64,000 nucleotides of DNA from Xanthomonas boreopolis (GTDB lineage Bacteria; Pseudomonadota; Gammaproteobacteria; Xanthomonadales; Xanthomonadaceae), in the NCBI GenBank assembly GCA_014654535.1, contig BNBA01000001.1, positions 186,001 through 250,000 of the forward strand, written 5' to 3'. Both the position numbers and the translations under genes were made by a program. Of this stretch, positions 21,129 through 28,503 are shown one piece after another (within the stretch, counting starts at the first letter, position 1; the number at the start of each line of letters is the position of its first letter). The notes under the pieces are model-generated. The model worked only from the letters and a program-made list of their open reading frames with translations. It ran no database searches and was not told the DNA's origin.

Positions 21129-22736
21129 ATGAACCGTCCGATTCTTTTTCTGACGACCCTCATCCTCGTCGCCGTCGCATCTCCGGCCGTTCCGGCGACA
21201 CAGACAGCACCGGCGGATCCTGCCCACAATCCGCTTATCTGGGCCGACGTTCCGGATATGGCCATCATCCGTGTAGGAAAAACCTACTACATGAGCAGCA
21301 CGACGATGCACATGAGTCCGGGCCTGCCGATCATGAAGTCGACGGACCTGGTCAACTGGCGTATGGCCTCCTACGCCTATGAAACCCTTGCCGACAACGA
21401 AGCGCTGCGCCTCGAGAACGGTAAAAACGCCTACGGTCGCGGCTCCTGGGCCAGCAGCCTGCGATATCACGACGGCGTGTTCCATGCCTCGACTTTCTCC
21501 GCCACCACCGGACGCACCCACATCTACACCACGCGCGATCCGGATCGCGGCCCTTGGAAAGAGACGAGTTTCGAACCCGCGATGCATGACCACAGCTTGT
21601 TTTTCGACGACGACGGTCGCGTCTACATGGTTTATGGAAGCGGTCGCATCATGCTGACCGAGCTGCAACCCGATCTTTCCGGAATCAAGCCCGGCGGCGT
21701 GAACCAAGTTCTCATCGAAAACGTCAATGCCGTCTTCGGCACCGACTTGGGCGGGCTCAATGGCGAGGGCTCACAGCTTTCCAAGATCAACGGCCGCTAC
21801 TACCTCTTCAACATCGCCTCACCCGGAAGCCGCTGGGCGCGCACCGTCATCGTCCACCGCGCCGACACCATCACCGGTCCCTACGAGGGCCGCATTGCGC
21901 TCGATGATCGCGGCATCGCCCAGGGCGGCCTCATCGATACCCCGGACGGCAAATGGTTTGCCTATCTCTTCAAGGACCAAGGCGCCGTCGGTCGCATCCC
22001 CTACCTCGTACCCGTGACCTGGAAGGACGGCTGGCCCGTGCTCGGCCAAGACGGCAAGGTGCCCATGACGCTCGACATTCCCGCGGGTGGACAGGGCATC
22101 TCCGGCGTCTCCGGCATCGTTGCTTCCGACGAATTCGACCGCCGCCCCGGCGACCCCGCCCTGCCCCTCGCCTGGCAATGGAATCACAATCCCGACCCTC
22201 GCGACTGGTCGCTCGCCAAGCGCCCGGGGTACCTGAGCTTGGTCACAAGCCGGATCGTTTCCACTTTACCCGAGGCTCCCAATACTCTCACCCAGCGCAC
22301 ATTTGGCCCGGACAGTTTCGCCACCACCCGCATCGACGTGAGCGGCATGAAAGACGGCGATTGGGCCGGCCTGGCCGCTTTTCAGAAGAACTATGGTTTT
22401 GTAGGCGTAAAGATGAGCGACGGCGCCAGATACCTTGTCATGGTGAGCGCCGACTCCGATCATCCCGAAGAGATCGCCTCGGTTCCCCTCTCTGGAAACG
22501 CCGTTCACCTCAAGGTCGAATGCGAATTCGAGCCAGCGCCTGAAGTGGCTCGCTTCTCCTACAGCCTCGACGGCAAATCCTGGACTCCCGTTGGTCGCCC
22601 CTCGCGTCTAACCTATTCCTACCCAGCGCATTTCATGGGTTATCGCTTCGGCCTCTTCTATTATTCGACCAAGACCACCGGCGGCCGTGTGGACTTTGAC
22701 TACTACCGGATCGGACAAAGCGGCGGCGCCCGCTGA
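21129..22736 (+). CDS. Exported GH43 glycoside hydrolase (beta-xylosidase/arabinofuranosidase type)
   Basis: 535 residues from the ATG at 21129, which begins a clear signal peptide (MNRPILFLTTLILVAVA, cleavage near VPA-T); an in-frame ATG at 21051 lacks this. The five-bladed GH43 propeller is followed by a C-terminal beta-sandwich (from about residue 335, SDEFDRRPGDPALPLAWQWN). Catalytic residues fit the family: general base D43 in DVPDMAII, pKa-modulating D154 in MHDHSLFFDDDG, acid E213 in NGEGSQLSKI. GC of sampled lines is about 53%, well below the core genes, suggesting acquisition. The exact substrate (xylan, arabinan) cannot be told. Confidence 0.88.
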   Translation: MNRPILFLTTLILVAVASPAVPATQTAPADPAHNPLIWADVPDMAIIRVGKTYYMSSTTMHMSPGLPIMKSTDLVNWRMASYAYETLADNEALRLENGKNAYGRGSWASSLRYHDGVFHASTFSATTGRTHIYTTRDPDRGPWKETSFEPAMHDHSLFFDDDGRVYMVYGSGRIMLTELQPDLSGIKPGGVNQVLIENVNAVFGTDLGGLNGEGSQLSKINGRYYLFNIASPGSRWARTVIVHRADTITGPYEGRIALDDRGIAQGGLIDTPDGKWFAYLFKDQGAVGRIPYLVPVTWKDGWPVLGQDGKVPMTLDIPAGGQGISGVSGIVASDEFDRRPGDPALPLAWQWNHNPDPRDWSLAKRPGYLSLVTSRIVSTLPEAPNTLTQRTFGPDSFATTRIDVSGMKDGDWAGLAAFQKNYGFVGVKMSDGARYLVMVSADSDHPEEIASVPLSGNAVHLKVECEFEPAPEVARFSYSLDGKSWTPVGRPSRLTYSYPAHFMGYRFGLFYYSTKTTGGRVDFDYYRIGQSGGAR

Positions 22737-22846
22737 CACGGTACGGTCTTAACCTGGAGCCGCCCTGGTCACGTTAGAGCAAGCTACTGCCAAGCTGAAG
22801 CAACGGCTTGGACCTATGGCGCGTTCCTGGCGCTGCTCGCTGGTCT

Positions 22847-23620
22847 TTAATGGTCTGGATGGCGGGTGGCATAACCGATCACGGTCGAGAAAGGTGCCAC
22901 CCAGATCCTGTCGGAATGGGCTTTGAGATAGGCGAGGAGCTGAGCATGGGCTTCTACGGACACGGAGAGGTAGTCGCCGCCCACACCGTGGAAACCGAGT
23001 ACGACCACCCCGCCCTTGCGCTCGGCATCCTGGACAGCGGCGATCAGGTCGGCACCGGTCGCGTCGGAGGGGAAAAAGCGGCTCGGCACATCCATGGGAT
23101 CGAGAGGGCGCTCTGTTGGATCCGCGGCACGGGTATAGCGCGTCAGTCCGCTAGCGCGCAGCTCCGGAAGATAGTCGACGCCTCCGGCCAAGTGCTGGCC
23201 ACAAGGAGTCGCATAGCTGTGCTGCAGCTTGCCGTCAATCGCCGTCAGCATCGTGTTCATGGTGCGTATCTCTGCCAGCATGGTGTCGATGTCGTAGGCT
23301 TCGCTGGTGTCGATCTTCTTCGCGGGCGGATAGTTGGCCTGTGGGCAAGCATGGCGAATGGTGTGGTTGCCGAGTTCGTGGCCTTCGGCAGCGGCAGATC
23401 GCCAGCGCGCAATCTGCTCCGGAGTAATCTTGCTGCCGATCAGGAAGAAGGTTCCTTTGAGGCCGGCGGCATCGAGTGCCGGAATCGCGTTGTCGAGTTG
23501 GGAGACGAGCGCATCGTCATAGGTCAGCACCACGGCTGCCTGCTTGCCGTCCGGCCAGGGCCCGGCCACAGCCTGGGTAGCCGTCATGGCGATTGCAAGA
23601 AGAACCGATCCGATTCGCAT
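22847..23620 (-). CDS. Exported polysaccharide deacetylase (CE4/NodB domain)
   Basis: 257 residues with a signal peptide (MRIGSVLLAIAMTATQAVAG). NodB motifs: TYDDA with catalytic D35 and metal-binding D36, GNHTIRH with metal ligands H86 and H90, and a late VVLGFHGVGG that may provide the last catalytic His. It is convergent with the GH43 gene, 110 nt apart, and removal of acetyl groups from xylan or chitin-like polymers would fit this neighbourhood. Substrate is unproven. Confidence 0.87.
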   Translation of the reverse strand: MRIGSVLLAIAMTATQAVAGPWPDGKQAAVVLTYDDALVSQLDNAIPALDAAGLKGTFFLIGSKITPEQIARWRSAAAEGHELGNHTIRHACPQANYPPAKKIDTSEAYDIDTMLAEIRTMNTMLTAIDGKLQHSYATPCGQHLAGGVDYLPELRASGLTRYTRAADPTERPLDPMDVPSRFFPSDATGADLIAAVQDAERKGGVVVLGFHGVGGDYLSVSVEAHAQLLAYLKAHSDRIWVAPFSTVIGYATRHPDH

Positions 23621-23654
23621 CGTTGTCCTCAGTATTCGATTGGCGACGATGCCA

Positions 23655-24032
23655 TCAGCCGCCGCGCGCTTTGCCGCCCTTGCGTTTCGCCGCCTTCATC
23701 CGGTCCGCCAGCTGTTGCTGGTACGCGGCCATCACTGCCGGCAGCAACCCGGGAAAGCGCTCGTTGATTTCCGCGCAGCGCGTCGTGTTGCGCATCTCCA
23801 CGCCCTGGCGTTCGCTGCGGATCAGGCCAGCTTCGCGCAAGGCACGGAAATGCTGCGAGAGCGTGGATTTCGGAATCTCGCGGTCGTCCAGCTGCAGGAA
23901 CGCCGAGCAGCTCGTGCCCTTCTCAGAAGCGGCAAGCCCGGCATAGATGGCCACCCGCACCGGGTCGGCCAGGACGTGGAGGATGCCTTCCACGGTGACG
24001 TCTTCGATCGAGGGATGAACTAGCGGTCTCAT
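23655..24032 (-). CDS. ArsR-family winged-helix repressor
   Basis: 125 residues. The winged helix-turn-helix runs from EGILHVLADPVRVAIYAGL through IPKSTLSQHFRALREAGLIR to the wing (SERQGVEMRNTTRC). The Cys residues (CSAFLQLDD, TRC) are not in the classic ELCVCDL metal site, so it is probably not a metal sensor. It is divergent from an SDR gene, with an inverted repeat between them covering the SDR -10. Confidence 0.88.
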   Translation of the reverse strand: MRPLVHPSIEDVTVEGILHVLADPVRVAIYAGLAASEKGTSCSAFLQLDDREIPKSTLSQHFRALREAGLIRSERQGVEMRNTTRCAEINERFPGLLPAVMAAYQQQLADRMKAAKRKGGKARGG

Positions 24033-24052
24033 GGCTGCAATCTTAGCAGCCC

Positions 24053-24089
24053 TTGACTTATAGTTCTTTAGTTCATATGTTTCGAACTA
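24053..24089 (+). promoter_or_regulatory. SDR promoter overlapped by an ArsR operator candidate
   Basis: TTGACT (24053-24058), 17-nt spacer, TATGTT (24076-24081). The inverted repeat TAGTTC (24069-24074) and GAACTA (24084-24089), spaced by 9 bp, brackets the -10. A third copy of TAGTTC lies at 24061-24066. This fits repression of the SDR gene by the divergent ArsR protein. Confidence 0.6.
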
Positions 24090-24143
24090 TTGAATTTATG
24101 AACCAGGCAATTCGCCCTTCCATCACCTGACAGGAAATCCGTC

Positions 24144-24890
24144 ATGAGCAAGCTCAAAGGCAAAGTCGCGCTGGTCACCGGCGCATCCAAGGGCATCGGC
24201 GCCGGCATCGCCAAGGCGCTGGCCGCCGAAGGCGCGGCCGTGGTCGTCAACTACGCCTCCAGCAAGGCCGGCGCCGACGCCGTGGTCGAGGCCATCACCA
24301 AGGCCGGAGGCAAGGCCGTGGCCGTTAAGGGCGACGTGGCCAAGGCTGCCGACGCCCAGGCCATTGCCGATGCCGCGGTGAAGGAATTCGGTCGCCTGGA
24401 CATCCTGGTGAACAATTCCGGCGTCTACGAGTTCGCGCCGCTGGAGCAGATCACCGAAGAGCATTACCACAAGCAGTTCAACGTCAATGTGCTGGGGCTG
24501 CTGCTGACCACCCAGGCCGCCGCCAAGCATATGAACGATGGCGGCAGCATCATCAATATCGGTTCGCTGGTCACCCGCATCGTGCCGCCGGGCGGTTCGG
24601 TCTACACCGCCACCAAGGGCGCGGTCGACGCCATCACCGGCGTGCTGTCGCGCGAACTGGGCCCGCGCAAGATCCGCGTCAATGCGCTGAACCCGGGCAT
24701 GGTGGAGACCGAGGGCACGGTAGCCGCCGGATTCATCGGTTCGGACTTCCACCAGGGCGCCATCGCGCAGACCCCGCTGGGTCGTATCGGCCAGCCGGAC
24801 GATATCGCGTCGATCGCGGTATTCCTGGCTTCCGACGATTCGTACTGGCTGACCGGCGAGAAACTGTACGCCGCGGGCGGCGCGCGCTGA
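24144..24890 (+). CDS. Short-chain dehydrogenase/reductase (FabG-like)
   Basis: 248 residues, AGGAAA ribosome site. Classical SDR with nucleotide motif TGASKGIG (about residues 13-20), NNSG in place of NNAG, catalytic Ser in NIGSLVTRI and Tyr/Lys in YTATK. The substrate cannot be read from the sequence; close families are annotated glucose 1-dehydrogenase or 3-oxoacyl-ACP reductase. Divergence from the ArsR gene suggests an inducible detoxification or redox role (inference). The following 245 bp to 25135 hold no convincing gene. Confidence 0.88.
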   Translation: MSKLKGKVALVTGASKGIGAGIAKALAAEGAAVVVNYASSKAGADAVVEAITKAGGKAVAVKGDVAKAADAQAIADAAVKEFGRLDILVNNSGVYEFAPLEQITEEHYHKQFNVNVLGLLLTTQAAAKHMNDGGSIINIGSLVTRIVPPGGSVYTATKGAVDAITGVLSRELGPRKIRVNALNPGMVETEGTVAAGFIGSDFHQGAIAQTPLGRIGQPDDIASIAVFLASDDSYWLTGEKLYAAGGAR

Positions 24891-25135
24891 CCCGATAGGT
24901 CCGCGTTGGCAGGCTGGGGAGTGCCATGGGCTCCCCGGCCTGCTCCGGTGGTTGCCGTCCGCGCGTTGGCTTCGCGCAATGCAATCTGCGCCAACCCGGT
25001 TCACGCCTACCCGGGCCAAGGACAGCAGCGCGTCGCCGTACCTATGCAGCCTGCTGACTCGCAAGGCCGCAGCGGAGCACCATGGCAAGAAAGCCTGCAA
25101 TCACCCAGGCCTTCGAAACGATGGCAGAAAAGGGA

Positions 25136-25366
25136 TCAAAGCTGTACCGCGAAAAGTGGCGCTGCAATCGCTTGCGTGACCTGGGGCGGGAAAAGATCGA
25201 TGCCATCGAATTGGCCCAGGCATGCGGTTTCTCCGCTTGCCGCTGCAGCCGTCAAGGCTCGGGGAGCATCCACTCTTTCAAGAGCCGTCGCCAGCGCTTG
25301 CGGAGATGCGCGCCGCAAGGATGCGTCTCGGCCGATCATCTCCAGCAACTCAATGGTGTCAGCCAT
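25136..25366 (-). CDS. Split-borosin precursor peptide (candidate)
   Basis: 76 residues starting MADTIELLEMIGRDASLRRA. It is preceded by AGAGGAGGGTGGA, the strongest kind of ribosome site, with about 6 nt to the ATG, as expected for an abundant substrate. The first 50 residues are predicted helical and resemble the helical borosin-binding domain of discrete bacterial precursors such as SonA. The C-terminal tail from residue 51 (GQFDGIDLFPPQVTQAIAAP then LFAVQL) is rich in Phe, Ile, Leu, Val, Ala and Pro, a plausible core for backbone N-methylation. It lies 194 nt downstream of the methyltransferase on the same strand. Core boundaries and methylation sites are inference. The opposite-strand frame here is not coding-like. 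Confidence 0.72.
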   Translation of the reverse strand: MADTIELLEMIGRDASLRRASPQALATALERVDAPRALTAAAASGETACLGQFDGIDLFPPQVTQAIAAPLFAVQL

Positions 25367-25560
25367 TCCACCCTCCTCTTGTCATCCATCGGTCGAGTTC
25401 GTGCGGCGGCCCGACGGCAACCGGCGCGCCGCGCCTTCATACCACAATCGATACTCGGTCGTTTGTCAGCAGGCTGGCTTCCTGGCCGCATCCCGGAGCC
25501 CAGGCCGAACCGGCGCGTCGTTCCCGTCCCTGCGCAGGAAATGGTCGTGCGAGATCCAGA

Positions 25561-26397
25561 TCACACTGCGATCGGCCTGCCATAGATCTCGTGCAAAACC
25601 GCCGCACGGCACATGAACTCTTCGTCTCGCTGGATCGCTTCCGCTGGCGGCACGACGACGGTTTCTTCCGCAGTCATGGGGATCTTGGCGATGTCGCGCA
25701 GCGCCACTTTGCGGACGCGTGGCCCTTCGATGGGCAAGATGGCCGCACGATAGACGATGACTTCATGATCGATCGGGTAGTCCAGGCTCAGCCGATCGAC
25801 AAGGAGTTGCCTGTAAGCGGCAGAGGCATCCACCCTGGAAATGGATTCATTGGCGATCATGGCGACCTGCCACAGCACGAGGTAAGCGGTCCGATCCAGC
25901 CGGCGCTTGAAAAAGACCAGTTGATTCACTTCGAAATGCTGGCAGCCGTGACTCCCGGGATCGATACCAAGGTCCGCGTAAAGGCAATCTTCGGCGGAAA
26001 TGCCCGGTTCCATGAATGCGTCGTATCCTTCGGAGCGCGCTACTTCAATGACCTTGTGCGGCGACCAGGCAAATACGCCCGGATGTCCATAAAAGGCGCC
26101 GCAGACCTTCTTGCCTGCACGCACTTCCGCCATCATCAGGTCAACCCATTCCTTGTAGGTCTCTGATCGGGGTTTTCCTTCGCCATAGTAGGGTTGCAGG
26201 CTGCGGACGTCCTTGTGCATGCGTTGCAGCCATTGCTCCACGATGCCGTTGGACACCCCGGCGAATACGACGTCGGCTTGCTCGATATGGCTTCGCGCGA
26301 TCGGCGTGAGATGCGAGCCCAGCGTCATCCCCAGGCCGACACAGACGATGCTGCCCCGAGATGTTTCGCTGGCCGGGATGTTCAAGGTCGTGCTCAT
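25561..26397 (-). CDS. Borosin-type peptide backbone alpha-N-methyltransferase
   Basis: 278 residues from the ATG at 26397 (AAAGGCAGG site). Tetrapyrrole-methylase fold with SAM-binding IVCVGLGMTLGSHL (about 17-30), YGHPGVF (103-109) and EPGISAEDCLYADLGIDPG (130-148). Residues Y71, R77 and Y81 match the spacing of Y66, R72 and Y76, the catalytic residues of the fungal omphalotin enzyme OphMA. Unlike OphMA it has no fused core; the substrate is the separate 76-residue peptide downstream, as in the SonM/SonA pair of Shewanella. It would methylate amide nitrogens of the core in the cytosol. GC of a sampled line is about 58%, lower than neighbours. General annotation pipelines would likely call it an uroporphyrinogen/tetrapyrrole methylase; the local context contradicts a cofactor role. 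Confidence 0.85.
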   Translation of the reverse strand: MSTTLNIPASETSRGSIVCVGLGMTLGSHLTPIARSHIEQADVVFAGVSNGIVEQWLQRMHKDVRSLQPYYGEGKPRSETYKEWVDLMMAEVRAGKKVCGAFYGHPGVFAWSPHKVIEVARSEGYDAFMEPGISAEDCLYADLGIDPGSHGCQHFEVNQLVFFKRRLDRTAYLVLWQVAMIANESISRVDASAAYRQLLVDRLSLDYPIDHEVIVYRAAILPIEGPRVRKVALRDIAKIPMTAEETVVVPPAEAIQRDEEFMCRAAVLHEIYGRPIAV

Positions 26398-26508
26398 TGC
26401 CTGCCTTTCGTTCCAGCGAGGGGCGTTGCCGGGAATGTTGTATGAGAGCGGCGTATGCCCGCAACTGGCCGTTGGGAGCGGAACTCCCGGTTGCATACCC
26501 ATATGGGA

Positions 26509-26922
26509 TTACTTGCACGCCTCCCAAACCCGGTTGTCCCAATGGCTCGAGAACTCGAAGGTCCGCTTGAGCCCTGCCCTGTCGTAAGCCGCCTTGCGGG
26601 CCGCCTTTTCCGCCTCGCATGGGTTGCCTGACCGCGGCTCGCGCAGCCTTGCACGGCTCGGCTGCGCCGGGATTCGGCGGGCAGCCGCGTTGCGTGCGGC
26701 GATCTCGCGGCCGATCGCGGCTTGCCGCGCCACGAACGACCGGCTGGGCTCCGGATCGGGAGGCGCAGCCCATGCTTTCTCGTTACTGGATTGCGAGGGA
26801 CAAGGCGCGGACTGGTAGGTCGCATCGCCACGCGAGTCCACGCACTTGTAGACCATCTGTGCCGACGCTGGCCCGGCGATCCCTGCGAATACGAACAGCA
26901 ACGAACAGATGCGAACGTCCAT
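26509..26922 (-). CDS. Exported DUF4124-like small protein
   Basis: 137 residues from the ATG at 26922. Signal peptide (MDVRICSLLFVFAGIAGPA, cleavage near SAQ), then the DUF4124 core MVYKCVDSRGDATYQSAPCP with its two Cys. The rest is Arg/Ala rich. The ribosome site AAGGAGGTGATC is complementary to the complete 12-nt 3' end of 16S rRNA. It is on the same strand as, and 111 nt upstream of, the borosin methyltransferase; a functional link is not shown. Confidence 0.75.
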   Translation of the reverse strand: MDVRICSLLFVFAGIAGPASAQMVYKCVDSRGDATYQSAPCPSQSSNEKAWAAPPDPEPSRSFVARQAAIGREIAARNAAARRIPAQPSRARLREPRSGNPCEAEKAARKAAYDRAGLKRTFEFSSHWDNRVWEACK

Positions 26923-27057
26923 GATCACCTCCTTGTGGAAGAATCATACCTTTCCCAGGGCCAGGCTTTCCTGGAGACGAGCCCGGCAATCCACGGCCGT
27001 GCGATCGGAACCATGCCCGGCCATGACTCGAGCCCGCAGCCGGATTGGAGATACGAC

Positions 27058-27471
27058 ATGATCCCCTTCAACGTAGAACGCATCGACCACATCGTGCTGC
27101 GCGTGTCCGACCTGCAGCGGAGCATCGAGTTCTATGGCCAAGTGCTGGGATGCGCGGTGGACCGGAACCGGCCCGACCTGGGCCTGGTCCATCTGCGCGC
27201 GGGTGCTTCGATGATCGATCTCGTGGACATCAACGGCCCGCTCGGGGTACGCGGCGGACGCGCGCCGGGCGACGAGGGCCGCAACGTCGACCACGTGTGC
27301 CTTCGTGTCGACCGGTTCGACGAGGCGAGGATCCACGAGCACCTGGCGCGCTTCGGACTGATGGCCGATGCCGCTCAGCGTCGGTACGGCGCCGAGGGAA
27401 CGGGTTATTCCCTCTACTTCCCCGATCCCGATGGGAACCAGGTGGAGATCAAGGGGCCTTCGGAAACCTGA
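27058..27471 (+). CDS. VOC-family (glyoxalase/dioxygenase-like) protein
   Basis: 137 residues from the ATG at 27058 (GGAG upstream). One vicinal-oxygen-chelate module pair: RIDHIVLRVSDLQRSIEFYG with metal-ligand His, then NVDHVCLRVDRFDEARI and the terminal FPDPDGNQVEIKG with metal-ligand Glu. Reaction not assignable; relatives include lyases, dioxygenases and resistance proteins. Confidence 0.85.
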   Translation: MIPFNVERIDHIVLRVSDLQRSIEFYGQVLGCAVDRNRPDLGLVHLRAGASMIDLVDINGPLGVRGGRAPGDEGRNVDHVCLRVDRFDEARIHEHLARFGLMADAAQRRYGAEGTGYSLYFPDPDGNQVEIKGPSET

Positions 27472-27480
27472 TCCCGCCAG

Positions 27481-27660
27481 GCAGGCTGCGTCGAGGCCGC
27501 CGTCGCGGCGGAAGCGCACGAGGCGATATCCAGGGGCGAAGATCGACAGGTCGGCTCCGGCCTGGGCCGGACTACTTCGACATCGTCCTGCCCTGCGGCG
27601 GCGGCATCACGCTGAGCGTCCACGTCCTGCGCTCGGCGCAGCCGCTGCTGGCAGATGTGG
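27481..27660 (+). pseudogene. Relic of an XdhC/CoxI-family gene
   Basis: Two family segments survive in different frames. GCVEAAVAAEAHEAISRGED is read in the frame of 27481, and DYFDIVLPCGGGITLSVHVL in the frame of 27570. Intact XdhC-like proteins carry these segments in this order about 25 residues apart (GGCVE..., then LPCGGGI). No upstream N-terminal domain is left before the VOC gene. XdhC inserts sulfurated molybdenum cofactor into xanthine dehydrogenase; none is present here. Confidence 0.6.
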
Positions 27661-27693
27661 CGCCGCTGCCGCCCCCTTGCACGGGCGCGTTCT

Positions 27694-27885
27694 TCAGGAG
27701 CCCGGCCTTTTCAGGTACTTCCTGATGGCGGCACGCTGGCGGGCGTCCAGGCCGCCGCCATGCTGCCGGAGCAGCTGCAGGATCCGGGCATGGGCCGCCA
27801 GCGTCCGGCGCTGCAATTCCATCGTGGCGGCCTTCTCCAGGGCGATCAGGTCCCGCAAGGTCGGGTTGGGCGGAGCATTCTTCAT
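27694..27885 (-). CDS. Small hypothetical protein
   Basis: 63 residues from the ATG at 27885 (MKNAPPNPTLRDLIALEKAA), helical and basic, ending RAAIRKYLKRPGS. Codon use looks like that of real genes of this genome, but the ribosome site is weak. No family recognised. Confidence 0.4.
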   Translation of the reverse strand: MKNAPPNPTLRDLIALEKAATMELQRRTLAAHARILQLLRQHGGGLDARQRAAIRKYLKRPGS

Positions 27886-28439
27886 GGGTGATCCGGTGAC
27901 GATGGCAGTCCCGGTGCGATTGTCTTGCATCCAGCAGGCCGAGTACCACCGCCCTCTGCCCGCGTATCGGGGCCGACGCCACCGCGGTACGCAGCGCCCC
28001 CTCGGCCGTCCCATCGCGAATATCGATATCGAAATCGCCTCCGATGGATAACCGAACGAGCATGGGCCACACCGATCATCGCGTTGGGTTTCGGAGCAAT
28101 CCGCGGCGCCAGGCACGGGAATCTTCCTGGCATGGACATATATATCCAGCCAGAATGATGCGACGCAAGTTGACCGGCCATCCGCATGAACCGAAGGTGC
28201 GCGTCCACGGCGCGTCCTGCTGCATGCATGCGCGCCACGGGGACGATGCTCCTGTTGCGGCCACATCGCCCCGGCAGCTCGAATGGTTTCCCGAAGTTTT
28301 CGAAATGACCGGCGACCAGAATATCCACGCGCAACGCGATCGGCGTGGAGCTCGCTGCCGGGCAATGCCGTGCCCGAGATCTCCCGCCTTGCCGGGCCTG
28401 TCGACGGCGCGACCACAACCTGAGGATTCTCCAACTCCG
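27886..28439. other. 554-bp stretch without a supported gene
   Basis: Several overlapping frames are open in both directions but none has a ribosome site, recognisable domain or consistent codon use. GC is lower in 28040-28200. With the XdhC relic next to it this looks like decaying sequence. Confidence 0.5.
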
Positions 28440-28503
28440 ATGAACATCGAGTTCCGTCGACGCATCGCAACGGCGCAGGCCATGCACCGCCCCCCTGGCA
28501 GCC

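Noticed and set aside
25082-25585. Plus-strand ORF opposite the borosin precursor
   Set aside because: Starts MARKPAITQAFETM but soon becomes Arg/Ser/Cys-rich noise without a ribosome site; the minus-strand peptide has both site and context.
25561-26397. Reading the gene as a siroheme/cobalamin (uroporphyrinogen-III) methylase
   Set aside because: No cofactor genes nearby, and the Tyr/Arg/Tyr set plus EPGISAED block fit peptide N-methyltransferases.
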